A DNA stretch of 64,000 nucleotides from an uncultured Pseudohongiella sp. (GTDB taxonomy: Bacteria > Pseudomonadota > Gammaproteobacteria > Pseudomonadales > Pseudohongiellaceae), in the NCBI GenBank assembly GCA_902537815.1, contig CACBCS010000003.1, forward strand, positions 91,320-155,319. Reading direction: 5' to 3'. The notes beneath the pieces were generated by a model that saw only the letters and a list, made by a program, of their open reading frames with translations, was not told where the DNA came from and ran no database searches. The translations under genes were made by a program, and so were the position numbers. This document shows, in pieces, positions 51,463 through 62,200 of this stretch. Within the stretch, counting starts at the first letter, position 1; every line of letters begins with the position of its first letter.

Positions 51463-53431
51463 CTAACTGCGTCACTATTGCCCCGGCAGCTTCAAGATCT
51501 GCCGCACCAAAATCCAATCGGAGAATATCAAGCAGATAGGTATCAATGACCTGCTTGGCAATGGGCCCGGCAACGCTGCTGCCATGTTCACCATTTTCGA
51601 CAAAGACTGCGACGGAGATTTTCGGGTCAATCTCGGGATGCATCGCCGGAGCAAAAGAAACGAACAGTCCGTGGTCCTTATTCAGGTCAGAAACGATAAT
51701 GTCTTCGCTGGACAGGATCTCCTGACTGATCCCGACAACTTGCGCGGTCCCTGATTTGCCGGCCATCAGGTAAGGCATGGCGCGATCCTGCATCGCAATT
51801 GACTCATAGGCTGTACCGTAGTCCCGGAACTCATCAGTAAACGGCCGGTGTACTACCATCGTCATCGCTTCATGGATATAGCGCCAATAATCGGCGTCGT
51901 CGACAAAGACTTCCGGCTTTGGGTTATTGTTCAGCGGCTCAAAAGACACGCCATCTACTGCTTTGAGGATTCGCGGCTGAACCATCGCGCCCCGGTTGGC
52001 CAGAATGGCGGTAGCTGTCGCCAGCTGGAGCGGTGTTGCCCACATATAGCCCTGCCCGATCGACGAGTTGATGGTATCACCGGGGTACCAGGGTTCTCCC
52101 CGACTTTCCCTCTTCCAGTCGCGGGAGGGAAGGACGCCGGTTCTGGCATAGCCGACGTCAAGCGCGAAGTTGTCACCGAACCCAAATTGGGAAAGAAACC
52201 CATGGATGCTGTCAATGCCAAGGCGGTGACCCAGATCGTAGAAAAAGGTGTCACAGCTTTGATAAATCGCTTTTTGTAAATCTGTCTCCCCATGACCACC
52301 CCCGATGGCGGTGCGAAGCGTGTAGTCACCCCAGCGGTAAGACACTCCCGGAAGCCTGAAATACCCCGGATCCTGAATCGTGAACTCATAGTCGATCGCG
52401 CCGCTTTGTAGCCCCGCAAGACCAATGAATGGCTTGACTGTTGACCCGGGTGGATAGGGATTGGTCGAACGATCGAAAAGCGGGGTATTCACCACATCGT
52501 TTACCAGCACAGAGTAATCCTTGTTGCTGATGCCGGTGACGAAGAGATTCGGATCAAATCCGGGTTTGCTGACCATGGCCAGAATGCCACCGGTAGCGGG
52601 TTCAATGGCCACAACAGCACCGCGAAAATCGCCTAATGCCTGCTCTGCCGCCATTTGCAGCTTTGCATTCAGGTGGAGCGTCAGATTCTTCCCGGCGACA
52701 GGGTCAGTACGGTCCAATCGCCGCATGATCTGGCCCCGATTATTTTTCTCAACAATTTCATAGCCTACAGTGCCGTGCAGCAATGCCTCGTACGTTCTCT
52801 CCACGCCACTTTTCCCCATATGGTAAGTGCCGCCGTAATTTTCTTTTTGAGCATCGGTTAGCGCATTCATCTCTTCACGGTTTATCTCAGAGACATAGCC
52901 CACCGAATGCGCTGTCAGTGAGCCCAGCGGATAGCTGCGTACAAATTGCGATTCAATTGTCACGCCCGCAAGCTGGTGGCTGTTGACCGCCACTCTGGCC
53001 TTTTCTTCTTCACTGAGCAGATAGCGCAACGTCACGGACGAGAAAGGTACCCGGCTGCGGTTCAAGCGGTTTTGAAATTGCGCAATATCATCGTCCGACA
53101 GCCGAATCAGTGTCGCCAGAAAAGCCAGGGTGGAATCAAGATCCTCCACCTGCTCTTTGACAATGGTTAGATTGAAGATTGGCTGATTGTCTGCCAGGAG
53201 TTCTCCCTGGCTGTCAAAAATCAGACCTCGCGCGGGGGGCACGTACTGAGAGTGGAGCCTGTTGCCATCAGACCGGGCCGAGAAATACTCATACTGTACA
53301 ACCTGAAGGTCAAGCAGTTTGACAATCAGCGCGCTGAACAGAAGCGCGACGATCACCGCAGCAACAGCCAGCCGCCGGGTAAAAAGCTGCTTCTCAGCTT
53401 CGTGGTCTTTTAGTTGCCATTTACCTGTCAT
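51455..53431 (-). CDS. mrdA: Penicillin-binding protein 2
   Basis: NPYPPGSTVKPFIGLAGLQSG SxxK; MAGKSGTAQVVG KTG-type motif; upstream of rodA. Confidence 0.96.
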   Translation of the reverse strand: MTGKWQLKDHEAEKQLFTRRLAVAAVIVALLFSALIVKLLDLQVVQYEYFSARSDGNRLHSQYVPPARGLIFDSQGELLADNQPIFNLTIVKEQVEDLDSTLAFLATLIRLSDDDIAQFQNRLNRSRVPFSSVTLRYLLSEEEKARVAVNSHQLAGVTIESQFVRSYPLGSLTAHSVGYVSEINREEMNALTDAQKENYGGTYHMGKSGVERTYEALLHGTVGYEIVEKNNRGQIMRRLDRTDPVAGKNLTLHLNAKLQMAAEQALGDFRGAVVAIEPATGGILAMVSKPGFDPNLFVTGISNKDYSVLVNDVVNTPLFDRSTNPYPPGSTVKPFIGLAGLQSGAIDYEFTIQDPGYFRLPGVSYRWGDYTLRTAIGGGHGETDLQKAIYQSCDTFFYDLGHRLGIDSIHGFLSQFGFGDNFALDVGYARTGVLPSRDWKRESRGEPWYPGDTINSSIGQGYMWATPLQLATATAILANRGAMVQPRILKAVDGVSFEPLNNNPKPEVFVDDADYWRYIHEAMTMVVHRPFTDEFRDYGTAYESIAMQDRAMPYLMAGKSGTAQVVGISQEILSSEDIIVSDLNKDHGLFVSFAPAMHPEIDPKISVAVFVENGEHGSSVAGPIAKQVIDTYLLDILRLDFGAADLEAAGAIVTQLDE

Positions 53432-53594
53432 TGCAGATTCAGCACCGTGAATACGTCCATCATCATGAACATGACCTGATCAACTTAGTCGGCAATTTGT
53501 TCTCCTGCTTGAAAATCAGGCTGCTGAGAATTTAGACCCCAAAAAAGATCAAAAGTTTTCCACTCTGAGCTGTCACTACCCGTATCCGGGAACT

Positions 53595-54065
53595 TCATTC
53601 GCGATGATAGGGATGACCGTTAATCATCGACATCGCACGATACAGTTGCTCCGTCACCAGCACCCTGACCAGCGGATGCGGAAGCGTTAACGCGGATAGA
53701 GACCAACGCTCATCTGCCCGCCCCAGACAGTCGCTATCCAGGCCGTCAGGCCCCCCAATCAGAAGCGCCAGATCTTTCCCTGACATCCTGAATGCACGCA
53801 GCTTGTCGGCAAGTTGCGCAGTGCTGATTGTTCTGCCCTTCACGTCCAGCGCGACGACATAGTCGTCCGATTGAATCTGAGACAAAAAGGCGGCTGCTTC
53901 TCTCGCTTTGCCAACTGCCGGCGATTGATTTTTCATCCTCTTGGCCAAGGGAATCTCAATAAGAGAGAAATTCATCTCCCGCTCAATGCGCTTGCTGTAA
54001 TGCTCTGTGCCCGCGACCACCCAATCCGCCATCTTGGTGCCGACTGACAGTAATCGCGTTTTCAT
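53595..54065 (-). CDS. rlmH: 23S rRNA (pseudouridine1915-N3)-methyltransferase
   Basis: FLIGGPDGLD-type motif LLIGGPDGLDSDCL; C-terminal LVRVLVTEQLYRAMSMINGHPYHRE. Confidence 0.96.
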   Translation of the reverse strand: MKTRLLSVGTKMADWVVAGTEHYSKRIEREMNFSLIEIPLAKRMKNQSPAVGKAREAAAFLSQIQSDDYVVALDVKGRTISTAQLADKLRAFRMSGKDLALLIGGPDGLDSDCLGRADERWSLSALTLPHPLVRVLVTEQLYRAMSMINGHPYHRE

Positions 54066-54460
54066 GAGTCTGGAGAAGGCCCCTCAGAAGAACCCTTCCG
54101 TGCTGCCCCTTTAGACGCATCAAAGCCCCACAGTTCCTCTAGGTTGTATAGGGCCCTGACTGATCCCAGCATGATGTGCACAACCACCCCTCCGACATCA
54201 ACAAGAATCCACTCAGACTGCAGCCTGCCCTCCATACCCAGAATATCAAGCCCTGCCTTTTTAACCTTCTTCTCAACCGAGTCAGACAATGCTTTGATGT
54301 GTGTACTGGAACGACCGGTTACGATAACCATGTAGTCAGTTATTTCTGTCAATTTCTGGACATCAATAGAACAAATCGACTCGCCCTTGAGATCTTCCAG
54401 CGCCTCCACTACCAGCTGCGCAATTTTCTTACTCTTCAATTCTTTTACCTGCCCACTCAT
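54062..54460 (-). CDS. rsfS: Ribosome silencing factor RsfS
   Basis: TDYMVIVTGRSSTHIKALSDSV; EWILVDVGGVVVHIMLGSVRALYNLEELWG. Confidence 0.96.
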   Translation of the reverse strand: MSGQVKELKSKKIAQLVVEALEDLKGESICSIDVQKLTEITDYMVIVTGRSSTHIKALSDSVEKKVKKAGLDILGMEGRLQSEWILVDVGGVVVHIMLGSVRALYNLEELWGFDASKGAARKGSSEGPSPDS

Positions 54461-54469
54461 TCTGTCTTG

Positions 54470-55123
54470 TCACTGCTTTGAAGGCTTACATCCGTAGAGC
54501 GAATGTTCCTCGATGTAATCAAATACTCTGGGGTTGAGCAGTCCGCTGACACTGCCATTTTCCCGGAGCCTGCTCCGCACTTGGGTGGAAGAAAGCTCCA
54601 CATCAAACAGCCGGGTCAAATGCACTTGGCCAACGCTCTGCTCAAATAATTCATGGGGCTCTGCCACCTGCCTGCGTTCGAGATCCAACTCCGCAGCAAC
54701 CAGTTCATCTACGTCCTGCCCAGATCTGCCAAGCACCAGGATATGACAGGAATCCAGAAAGCCCTGCCAATTATGCCAACCCGGCAGACCATTAAACGCA
54801 TCCATACCCATCACAAAGATCCGATGCTGCCAGCATCCGGACTCCGCAAAGGCGCTAACCGTATCTGACGCATAAGAAATATCGCCCCGGCGGATTTCGC
54901 AATCATCCGGCGTGATTGAGGGCTCATCCCGCAGGGCGAGTTTCAGCATCGCCATGCGGTGCATTGCGCTGGCTGACAAGGACTCTTTATGGTTGGGCAC
55001 ATTACAGGGGATCATCTGTACCGCGTCCAGATCCAGAGTTTCTAGTGCAAAGCGCGCAGCTTGAATGTGTCCCTGATGAACAGGATCAAACGCCCCTCCA
55101 AAGATACCGAGCCGCGATTTCAT
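54470..55123 (-). CDS. nadD: Nicotinate-nucleotide adenylyltransferase
   Basis: [36 protein letters not shown]. Confidence 0.95.
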   Translation of the reverse strand: MKSRLGIFGGAFDPVHQGHIQAARFALETLDLDAVQMIPCNVPNHKESLSASAMHRMAMLKLALRDEPSITPDDCEIRRGDISYASDTVSAFAESGCWQHRIFVMGMDAFNGLPGWHNWQGFLDSCHILVLGRSGQDVDELVAAELDLERRQVAEPHELFEQSVGQVHLTRLFDVELSSTQVRSRLRENGSVSGLLNPRVFDYIEEHSLYGCKPSKQ

Positions 55124-56406
55124 TGCCTGATGTGGCCGTCACCGATCACGATGAATTTTTGCGATGTCAGACCCTCAAGACCAACCGGCCCTCGGGCATG
55201 TAGCTTGTCAGTCGAGATTCCGATTTCAGCTCCCAAACCGTATTCAAAGCCGTCCGCAAACCGGGTTGACGCATTGATCATTACAGAGCTCGAATCCACT
55301 TCACGCAGGAAACGCTGAGCCCTATTGAAGTCCTCAGTGATGATCGAGTCTGTATGCTGGGAACCGTGAGAGTTAATATGAGCAATCGCTTCTTCTAGCC
55401 CCTCAACCACTTTAATTGAGACAATAGGTGCCAGGTATTCTTCTTTCCAATCTTTGTCGCAGGCAGCAGAAGCTTCCGGAATAATCGCCCTCACCGCTTC
55501 GCATCCACGCATTTCAACCTGGTGCCTGGCAAACTCTGCCGCAATCCTGGGGATAGCCTGCTCCGCTACCGATCGTGCGATCAGCAGCGACTCCATAGTG
55601 CAGCAGGTGCCATAACGCTGGGTTTTGGCATTGACCACGACGGTTACTGCCTTCTCAAGATCCGCTCTGTCATCAACATACACGTGACAGTTGCCGTCAA
55701 GATGCTTGATGACAGGCACCTTTGCGTCGGCACTGACTCTCTCGATCAGCCCCTTGCCACCGCGCGGCACGATGACATCAACAAACTCCGGCATAGTAAT
55801 CAACTGGCCCACCGCGTCCCGGTCAGGGCGATCAATTACCTGAATAACATTTACGTCCAGCCCCGCGGCCGCCAGACCTCCCCTGACGCATGCAGCGATC
55901 GCCTGATTGGACAACAGCGCTTCCGAGCCCCCTCTGAGGATGGAAGCGTTGCCGGCCTTGAGACAGAGGCTGGCCGCTTCACAGGTCACATTAGGCCTTG
56001 ATTCATAGATTATGCCGATCACCCCCAGAGGCACGCGCATTTTCCCAACCTGAATCCCACTTGGCCGATACTTCAGATCAGTCACGGCACCCACCGGGTC
56101 TTCCAGGCCCGCAACCTGACGCAGGCCATCGATCATCGCATCTATTCTCTGCGGCGTAAGTTCCAGCCGGTCCATTAGGGCTGCGTCCAGATTTTTCCCC
56201 CGGCCCGCGTCCAGATCTTTCTGATTCGCCACGATCAATTGGTCACGCCGGATATCCAGAGAGTCAGCAATACCCAGCAAAGCCGCATTTTTCTGCGCCG
56301 TGCTTGCCCGATTGATCAATCGGGACGCCGCTCTGGCCCGCTCTCCCACGGCCTGCATGTATTCCGTGACATCGGCGATGTGATTTTCAGCATTGTTCAT
56401 GAGCAA
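55120..56406 (-). CDS. proA: Gamma-glutamyl phosphate reductase
   Basis: [66 protein letters not shown]. Confidence 0.97.
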   Translation of the reverse strand: MLMNNAENHIADVTEYMQAVGERARAASRLINRASTAQKNAALLGIADSLDIRRDQLIVANQKDLDAGRGKNLDAALMDRLELTPQRIDAMIDGLRQVAGLEDPVGAVTDLKYRPSGIQVGKMRVPLGVIGIIYESRPNVTCEAASLCLKAGNASILRGGSEALLSNQAIAACVRGGLAAAGLDVNVIQVIDRPDRDAVGQLITMPEFVDVIVPRGGKGLIERVSADAKVPVIKHLDGNCHVYVDDRADLEKAVTVVVNAKTQRYGTCCTMESLLIARSVAEQAIPRIAAEFARHQVEMRGCEAVRAIIPEASAACDKDWKEEYLAPIVSIKVVEGLEEAIAHINSHGSQHTDSIITEDFNRAQRFLREVDSSSVMINASTRFADGFEYGLGAEIGISTDKLHARGPVGLEGLTSQKFIVIGDGHIRQ

Positions 56407-56563
56407 AATTCTGCCTGTAGAGCCCCGCGGGGCCGAAGAAATACCGCCCCCTTAAGAGGAGACTGGATGGTTGTAAAACGATGACCGATTATACCCTATC
56501 TACGATTAGACAGGCAGTTAGGAATCTCGATATGCTTGCCGGTGAATCCAGAGAGGTTTCCCC

Positions 56564-58060
56564 ATGGCTGCCCCAGACAGCACCGCAGAGAATACGACAC
56601 AGGATACAGTTTCTCCCACAGTCATCGAGGCACTGATCCCGGTTGGCGTTCTGATCAGCCTGCTGTCTTTTTCTGTTTATCTGTTTGGTGAGGACTCAAG
56701 CTACGGCCCGAACCAGATCGCACTGTGCGCGGGTGCCGCCGTCGCATGCCTGCTAGGATGGAGGAACGGGCAAACCTGGACGGAACTCGAGGCCAGCATG
56801 ATAGCTGGTATCAGTGTGGCCCTGAAGCCGGTGATGATTCTGTTCTGCGTCGGGCTGCTGATCGGCAGCTGGATTCTGTCAGGAACGGTTCCGACCATGA
56901 TCTACTACAGCCTGCTGATTCTCGATCCCGACATATTCTACGCAGCGAGCTGTGTCATTTGCGCACTGATCTCCCTGAGCATCGGCTCCTCCTGGACGGT
57001 AGCGGGCACCATCGGCATCGCGTTGATCGGCGCAGCAGGAGGTCTTGGCGTCTCTCTCGAAGTCACAGCCGGTGCAATTATTTCGGGAGCCTACTTTGGC
57101 GACAAACTGTCCCCACTTTCCGAGACCACGAATTTAGCACCGGCGGTCGCCGGCACAGACCTTTTCTCACACATTAGTCACATGTTGTGGACAACCATCC
57201 CAAGCATCGTAATCGCCTTGGTCTTGTTTACCCTAATGGGCCTGAACATTGATTCGGAAGCCGCCAATACCGATCTCGAGCTCACCATGCGCCTGATCAG
57301 CGACAATTTCACCATTCACCCAATCATGCTACTGCCTGTTTTGACTTTACTGGTCATGGCAAACAAGAAATTCCCGCCCGTCCCGACCATCCTGACTGGC
57401 GCTTCACTGGCAGTGTTACTCGCACTGATTTTTCAGAGACCTGCGGTACTGGCGCTTGCAGGCGAGACGCAAAATGTCTTTCTGGCGTATTTCCGTGGAG
57501 TCTGGCAAACCCTGTTCGACGGTTTCTCGCTCAGCAGCGGTAACACAACTCTGGATGACCTCATGACCCGGGGCGGCATGAGTTCGATGCTCAATACGGT
57601 ATGGCTGATTCTGTGCGCGATGGTCTTCGGCGCCGTAATGGAACATACCGGACTGCTGAAGTGCCTGGTCAATTACGCCCTGTCTTTCGTTAGCAGTACC
57701 GGCAGTCTGATAGCCACGACCCTGCTCACCTGTATCGGCGCGAATCTGATCACTTCAGACCAGTACATTTCCGTGGTTCTGCCGGGACGGATGTATAAGC
57801 TGGAATTTCAAAACCATAATCTGGATATGAAAAATCTCAGCAGGACACTGGAAGACGCAGGCACAATTACCTCGCCACTGATTCCCTGGAACACCTGTGG
57901 AGCCTATATGGCCGGCACGCTCGGTGTTGCCACCTTCGCCTACCTGCCCTACTGTTTTTTCAACCTGGTTAATCCGGTAATTGCCGTGGTCTACGGCTTT
58001 CTTAATTTTAAGATAGTTCCTGCCAGTCACCGGGAGCCCGGAGCTGTCACAGCGTCCTGA
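56564..58060 (+). CDS. nhaC: Na+/H+ antiporter NhaC family
   Basis: SIGSSWTVAGTIGIALIG; AGAIISGAYFGDKLSPLSETTNLAPAVAGTDLFSHI. Confidence 0.93.
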   Translation: MAAPDSTAENTTQDTVSPTVIEALIPVGVLISLLSFSVYLFGEDSSYGPNQIALCAGAAVACLLGWRNGQTWTELEASMIAGISVALKPVMILFCVGLLIGSWILSGTVPTMIYYSLLILDPDIFYAASCVICALISLSIGSSWTVAGTIGIALIGAAGGLGVSLEVTAGAIISGAYFGDKLSPLSETTNLAPAVAGTDLFSHISHMLWTTIPSIVIALVLFTLMGLNIDSEAANTDLELTMRLISDNFTIHPIMLLPVLTLLVMANKKFPPVPTILTGASLAVLLALIFQRPAVLALAGETQNVFLAYFRGVWQTLFDGFSLSSGNTTLDDLMTRGGMSSMLNTVWLILCAMVFGAVMEHTGLLKCLVNYALSFVSSTGSLIATTLLTCIGANLITSDQYISVVLPGRMYKLEFQNHNLDMKNLSRTLEDAGTITSPLIPWNTCGAYMAGTLGVATFAYLPYCFFNLVNPVIAVVYGFLNFKIVPASHREPGAVTAS

Positions 58061-58074
58061 GCACACGGCTCAGG
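58056..58074. terminator. Hairpin CCTGAGC-acacg-GCTCAGG containing the stop codons of nhaC (+) and the VOC gene (-)
   Basis: 7-bp perfect stem across both stop codons; no clear T tract. Confidence 0.4.
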
Positions 58075-58471
58075 CTGCCAGTTTCAACTCGACAGTATTG
58101 CCTTCAGGGTCACTCAGATACAGCGATCGTCCGAAGCCCTGCGCGCCATACCGCGTCGCTACCTCTGAGTGTTGAATGGACCGGCTGGCCAGATACGCAC
58201 ACAATTCCTGCTCCGACACACCCGAAACGCTCAGGCAGAAATGATCCATATTGCGACCCTCATGACCCGGCGCAATACCTCCAGATTTTCCAAGTTCACC
58301 ATGAACAGCGACCAGATCAATCAGACTGCCACCGGCCCGCAATTGCACAAGACCCAGTTCCTCAACTTCCCTTTCCCTGATGCAGCCAAGCACGTCGCAA
58401 TAAAAACGAGCCATGCTGTCAAGCGAAGTCACCCTCAGCACAATGTGATCTATCGCAGATAACAACAGCAT
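58070..58471 (-). CDS. VOC family (glyoxalase/bleomycin-resistance superfamily) protein
   Basis: IDHIVLRVTSLDSMARFYCDVLGC; GRSLYLSDPEGNTVELKLAA. Confidence 0.9.
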   Translation of the reverse strand: MLLLSAIDHIVLRVTSLDSMARFYCDVLGCIREREVEELGLVQLRAGGSLIDLVAVHGELGKSGGIAPGHEGRNMDHFCLSVSGVSEQELCAYLASRSIQHSEVATRYGAQGFGRSLYLSDPEGNTVELKLAA

Positions 58472-58505
58472 GATCGTCTCGAATGCGGGCGCTCTACTGG
58501 CTTGC

Positions 58506-59459
58506 TCAAATCATATTTTGCAGACTCAACTGCGCCGGATAAGGTCGCATATACCACGAATTTTCGATGTACTCGTCGGGAAACTTTCGAAAAAAATGAT
58601 TGAGCAGCGTTATCGGAACGATCAGAGGCACTATACCAGTTCGATAATCCTCAATCACCCGGATCAACTCTTGCTTGTCATCTTTATCCAGATTGGTTTT
58701 GAGATAACCTAAGAGATGCTGCAATACATTAACGTGATTTTTCCGCGTTGCACGAATCTTCAGGGCATTCATGAGCTCTGACAAGTAAGACGGTGCCTGC
58801 TCTTTGACATCGAGCTTGGTTATTGCCGCAACCATCCTGCCGAGCTTTTTATAGCACAACTGATCATGACTCATAATAATGAGCTTATGCCGGGCATGAA
58901 ATTCGATTAGCCCCGCAAGTGTCAGCCCACTGTCGATCAGGTGGTACCAGCGCCAGAGGACGAATACCCGCTGAATGAAGTTTTCTCTGAGAATCGGGTC
59001 ACCCAGCCTGCCCTCCTCTTCAACCGGCAAAAACGGCAGGCTCTCCATCAGTCGGGCAGCATAGATTCCGACACCGTCCCGCGAGGGCATTTTTTCATCC
59101 CAGATTTTGACGCGTTCCATGCCGCAGCTTGGCGAATCTTTTTTCAGAATGTAACCACACAGGCGGCGTTGCCACGGAAGCTGCTCATCTGCACACCCCT
59201 TCATACGATCGGTGTAGTCTTTGCTGACGTCATTGCTTTCCACACAGCGCACTTCGCTTTCTGAACGGATCAACCGGATGGTTTTACGGGGAACGCCCAG
59301 CCCTATCGACAGTTCAGGACAGAACGCCTTGAACTCGAAATAGGCTCCGAGAGTCTGCACGATGTAGGAGTGCTTTTTGTGGCCGCCATCATAGCGCACC
59401 CGCTCGCCCAGCAGACAGCTGCTTATCCCGACTGGAATCTTAACGTGTTCGGCATCCAT
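58506..59459 (-). CDS. DUF523-DUF1722 fusion protein (YbgA-like)
   Basis: IPVGISSCLLGERVRYDGGHKKH; LIEFHARHKLIIMSHDQLCYKKLGRMVA. Confidence 0.9.
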   Translation of the reverse strand: MDAEHVKIPVGISSCLLGERVRYDGGHKKHSYIVQTLGAYFEFKAFCPELSIGLGVPRKTIRLIRSESEVRCVESNDVSKDYTDRMKGCADEQLPWQRRLCGYILKKDSPSCGMERVKIWDEKMPSRDGVGIYAARLMESLPFLPVEEEGRLGDPILRENFIQRVFVLWRWYHLIDSGLTLAGLIEFHARHKLIIMSHDQLCYKKLGRMVAAITKLDVKEQAPSYLSELMNALKIRATRKNHVNVLQHLLGYLKTNLDKDDKQELIRVIEDYRTGIVPLIVPITLLNHFFRKFPDEYIENSWYMRPYPAQLSLQNMI

Positions 59460-59467
59460 TAATGCTC

Positions 59468-59800
59468 TCAGTGTTTTGCGTCGCCAGCCAGTAACTCCCC
59501 GATTGGGAGCTGCCCAGCCACCAGTGCTTCTTTGCGAGCTTTGGGTAACTGTTTGATCGCGAATTCCAGTTTCAGCGCCTGAGATTGATCTGCTGCGGCA
59601 AAAGAATACACCAGCTGCAGATTCCGTTTACCCTTCAGGGCTTTGGCCCCCCGATAAGGCCCTGAGGCCTCTGCCTTGTGCTCTGCCAGACGCCGCTCTA
59701 CGTCTGTCGTCACGCCGGTGTATAGGCTTTGATCATCCGCGCGGATCATATAGACCCACCAACTTGCCGCAGGAAGGTCGTGCTCAAGCTCTCCACTCAA
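59468..59800 (-). CDS. GIY-YIG nuclease family protein
   Basis: WWVYMIRADDQSLYTGVTTDVERRLAEHKAEASGPYRGAKALKG. Confidence 0.93.
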   Translation of the reverse strand: MSGELEHDLPAASWWVYMIRADDQSLYTGVTTDVERRLAEHKAEASGPYRGAKALKGKRNLQLVYSFAAADQSQALKLEFAIKQLPKARKEALVAGQLPIGELLAGDAKH

Positions 59801-60636
59801 CCGGTCAGACTCCAGATGCCGTCTTGTTCACGCACGCTCTGATCTTTGACCAGCTTGATGAGATGAGCCGTCAATGTCTTTTTCGCCCACGGGATCAGAT
59901 GTTGAGCAACGTCATCGTACGCCTCCACCACCAGTTCATCGACTGTCACCGCACCAAGCGACTTCAGACAATCAAGAATTTTCGCTTCACGCTTCAGGCG
60001 ATGAGCAATTAACTGACGAATCTCTTCCTGCGGTTGCTCCATAAGCCGGCCGTGGCCGGGAGCAAGATAGCGCAAGTCACGATCCTGCAGCGATCTGAGA
60101 GAACTCAGATATTCAGCCATATCGCCATCTGGAGGAAGAATAACCGGAGTCGTGCCCTGAAGAATATGATCTCCCGTGAACAGCAGTTTCTCCTCGGTCA
60201 GCAAATAGCAGATGTGGTTGGACACATGACCGGGCGTAGCGATCAATTCAAGACGAAAATCACCGCAGTCGAGAACATCACCGCCCTGCCATAACCGATC
60301 TGGCCGGAAACTCTGGTCCTGTCCGGCCACGTTTGAAGCGGCGAGGCCAACCAGTTCGGCGCCAGTCGCCTCAGCCAGTGCCTTCGCTCCCGGTGAGTGG
60401 TCTCGGTGGGTGTGAGTGACACACACGTAGCGCAACCGGCCCCGCTCACAGCAGCGCATCAGCGCGCTGAACTGCTCGTCGCTGGCGGGCCCCGGGTCAA
60501 TCAGCACAAGTTGCCTGTCTCCCAGCAGATAGCTGTTGGTGCCCGGACCTGTCATCGGCCCCGGATTGTTCCCAAGAATTTGGTGAACAGGTATCGCCGT
60601 ATCACCAATGCGCAGCGGGCGCCCTGGCTCAAGCAT
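59797..60636 (-). CDS. MBL-fold metallo-hydrolase (LACTB2-like)
   Basis: VTHTHRDHSPGAKALAEATGAE; TPGHVSNHICYLLTEEKLLFTGDHILQGTTPVI. Confidence 0.93.
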   Translation of the reverse strand: MLEPGRPLRIGDTAIPVHQILGNNPGPMTGPGTNSYLLGDRQLVLIDPGPASDEQFSALMRCCERGRLRYVCVTHTHRDHSPGAKALAEATGAELVGLAASNVAGQDQSFRPDRLWQGGDVLDCGDFRLELIATPGHVSNHICYLLTEEKLLFTGDHILQGTTPVILPPDGDMAEYLSSLRSLQDRDLRYLAPGHGRLMEQPQEEIRQLIAHRLKREAKILDCLKSLGAVTVDELVVEAYDDVAQHLIPWAKKTLTAHLIKLVKDQSVREQDGIWSLTG

Positions 60637-60993
60637 CTGTCAGATCTCCGGTCATTGCACTCAAACAGGACGATATGCTTGGTGAGACGATAATCAGCTC
60701 AGGTAACGGCATACAGCCTCCAGTGAAGGGCAAACAGTCACGGCCCAGCGTGCTCATGATACCGCGCCCACCGCCTCATGTAACAGGTCGTTTCCAGGCC
60801 ACATGCAAACTGGAGTTTCCTCTGAAATCGCGAGATAATTCCAGTTCGAAGTTAGCCAGCCACAAAAAAGCCACCACTTCCTGACAGTAGTCTCGACTCG
60901 AGGACTAGAGTGACACGAGCGAGTCGGCATTTGTGAGTTTTATGGACTGATCAAAAGCCACCAAGTGCCCAGACACATTCAGGAACACCAAGC

Positions 60994-62175
60994 ATGTACC
61001 GCGTCCAAACCTTCAACTCAATTTCTGATAAGGGACTTACCCGTTTCACTGCTGAACGTTATACCGTAAGCCCGGACACCGAAAATGCAAATGCAATCCT
61101 GCTCCGGAGTCACAAACTGGCGCCCACTGCACTGACTCCGAACCTCAGAGCAGTGGCTCGCGCCGGCGCGGGCGTCAACAATGTCCCTGTCGCCGAGTGC
61201 ACAGAACGAGGGGTTGTCGTGTTCAACACACCGGGCGCCAATGCCAACGCCGTCAAGGAACTGGTGCTTTGCGGCCTGTTACTCGCGTCCAGAGGCATTG
61301 TTCCGGGGATCAGTTTCGCTGACTCACAGACGCAGATCAGTGATTATGCTGAATTGTCCAAGCTCATGGAGCAGGAAAAGAAACGCTTCAAAGGAAACGA
61401 AATAGCAGGCAAGACACTCGGCGTCGTAGGCCTCGGCGCAATCGGATCACTGGTCGCCGAGATGGCGATTGGGCTCGGCATGGAAGTAGTAGGCTTCGAT
61501 CCCGCTTTATCGGTGGATGCTGCCTGGCGACTTCCCAGTCAGGTGAAGCGCATTGGAAATCTGAGCGCCCTTGTTGCGGGTTCAGACTACATCTCTCTGC
61601 ATCTTCCGGTGCTCGATTCCACTCGCAAGCTAATCGATGCGAGCATGTTCGCCACGATGAACCAGGGAACCTGCCTCTTGAATTTCGCCCGGGATGAGAT
61701 TGTCGATTCAGCGGCGCTGATGAACGCACTGGATACAAAAAAACTGCGGGCCTATGTCTGTGATTTCCCACGAAGGGAGTTCATGGGTCGGGCTGAGGTG
61801 ATCGCCATGCCGCATATAGGAGCAAGCACGGCCGAGGCTGAAGAAAACTGCGCCATGATGGCGGCTGATCAGCTCAAGGACTTTCTGGAGCACGGCAACA
61901 TCAGGAACTCGGTAAATTTCCCGAATCTTACTCTTGATCGCGCAGCCAATTCAGAACCGGGCGCACGTTTGGCGATCTCAAACAAGAACGTCCCCAAAAT
62001 GCTTGGCCAAATTCTTTCTATTCTTGCAGACCAGGATATCAACGTGATCGACATGCTGAACAAGAGCCGAGGAGAGGTCGCCTACAATTTGATTGACCTC
62101 GAAAGCCCCGCCTCAGAATCGGCGCTCGCAGCGATCGCAGCAATTGATGATGTCATCAAGGTGACTGCCCTCTAA
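60994..62175 (+). CDS. serA: D-3-phosphoglycerate dehydrogenase
   Basis: ARAGAGVNNVPVAECTERGVVVFNTPGANANAVKELVL; GKTLGVVGLGAIGSLVAEMA; HIGASTAEAEENCA; ACT-like C-terminus; next to serC. Confidence 0.92.
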   Translation: MYRVQTFNSISDKGLTRFTAERYTVSPDTENANAILLRSHKLAPTALTPNLRAVARAGAGVNNVPVAECTERGVVVFNTPGANANAVKELVLCGLLLASRGIVPGISFADSQTQISDYAELSKLMEQEKKRFKGNEIAGKTLGVVGLGAIGSLVAEMAIGLGMEVVGFDPALSVDAAWRLPSQVKRIGNLSALVAGSDYISLHLPVLDSTRKLIDASMFATMNQGTCLLNFARDEIVDSAALMNALDTKKLRAYVCDFPRREFMGRAEVIAMPHIGASTAEAEENCAMMAADQLKDFLEHGNIRNSVNFPNLTLDRAANSEPGARLAISNKNVPKMLGQILSILADQDINVIDMLNKSRGEVAYNLIDLESPASESALAAIAAIDDVIKVTAL

Positions 62176-62200
62176 CAATCTGAGACTCAGGATTATCACT

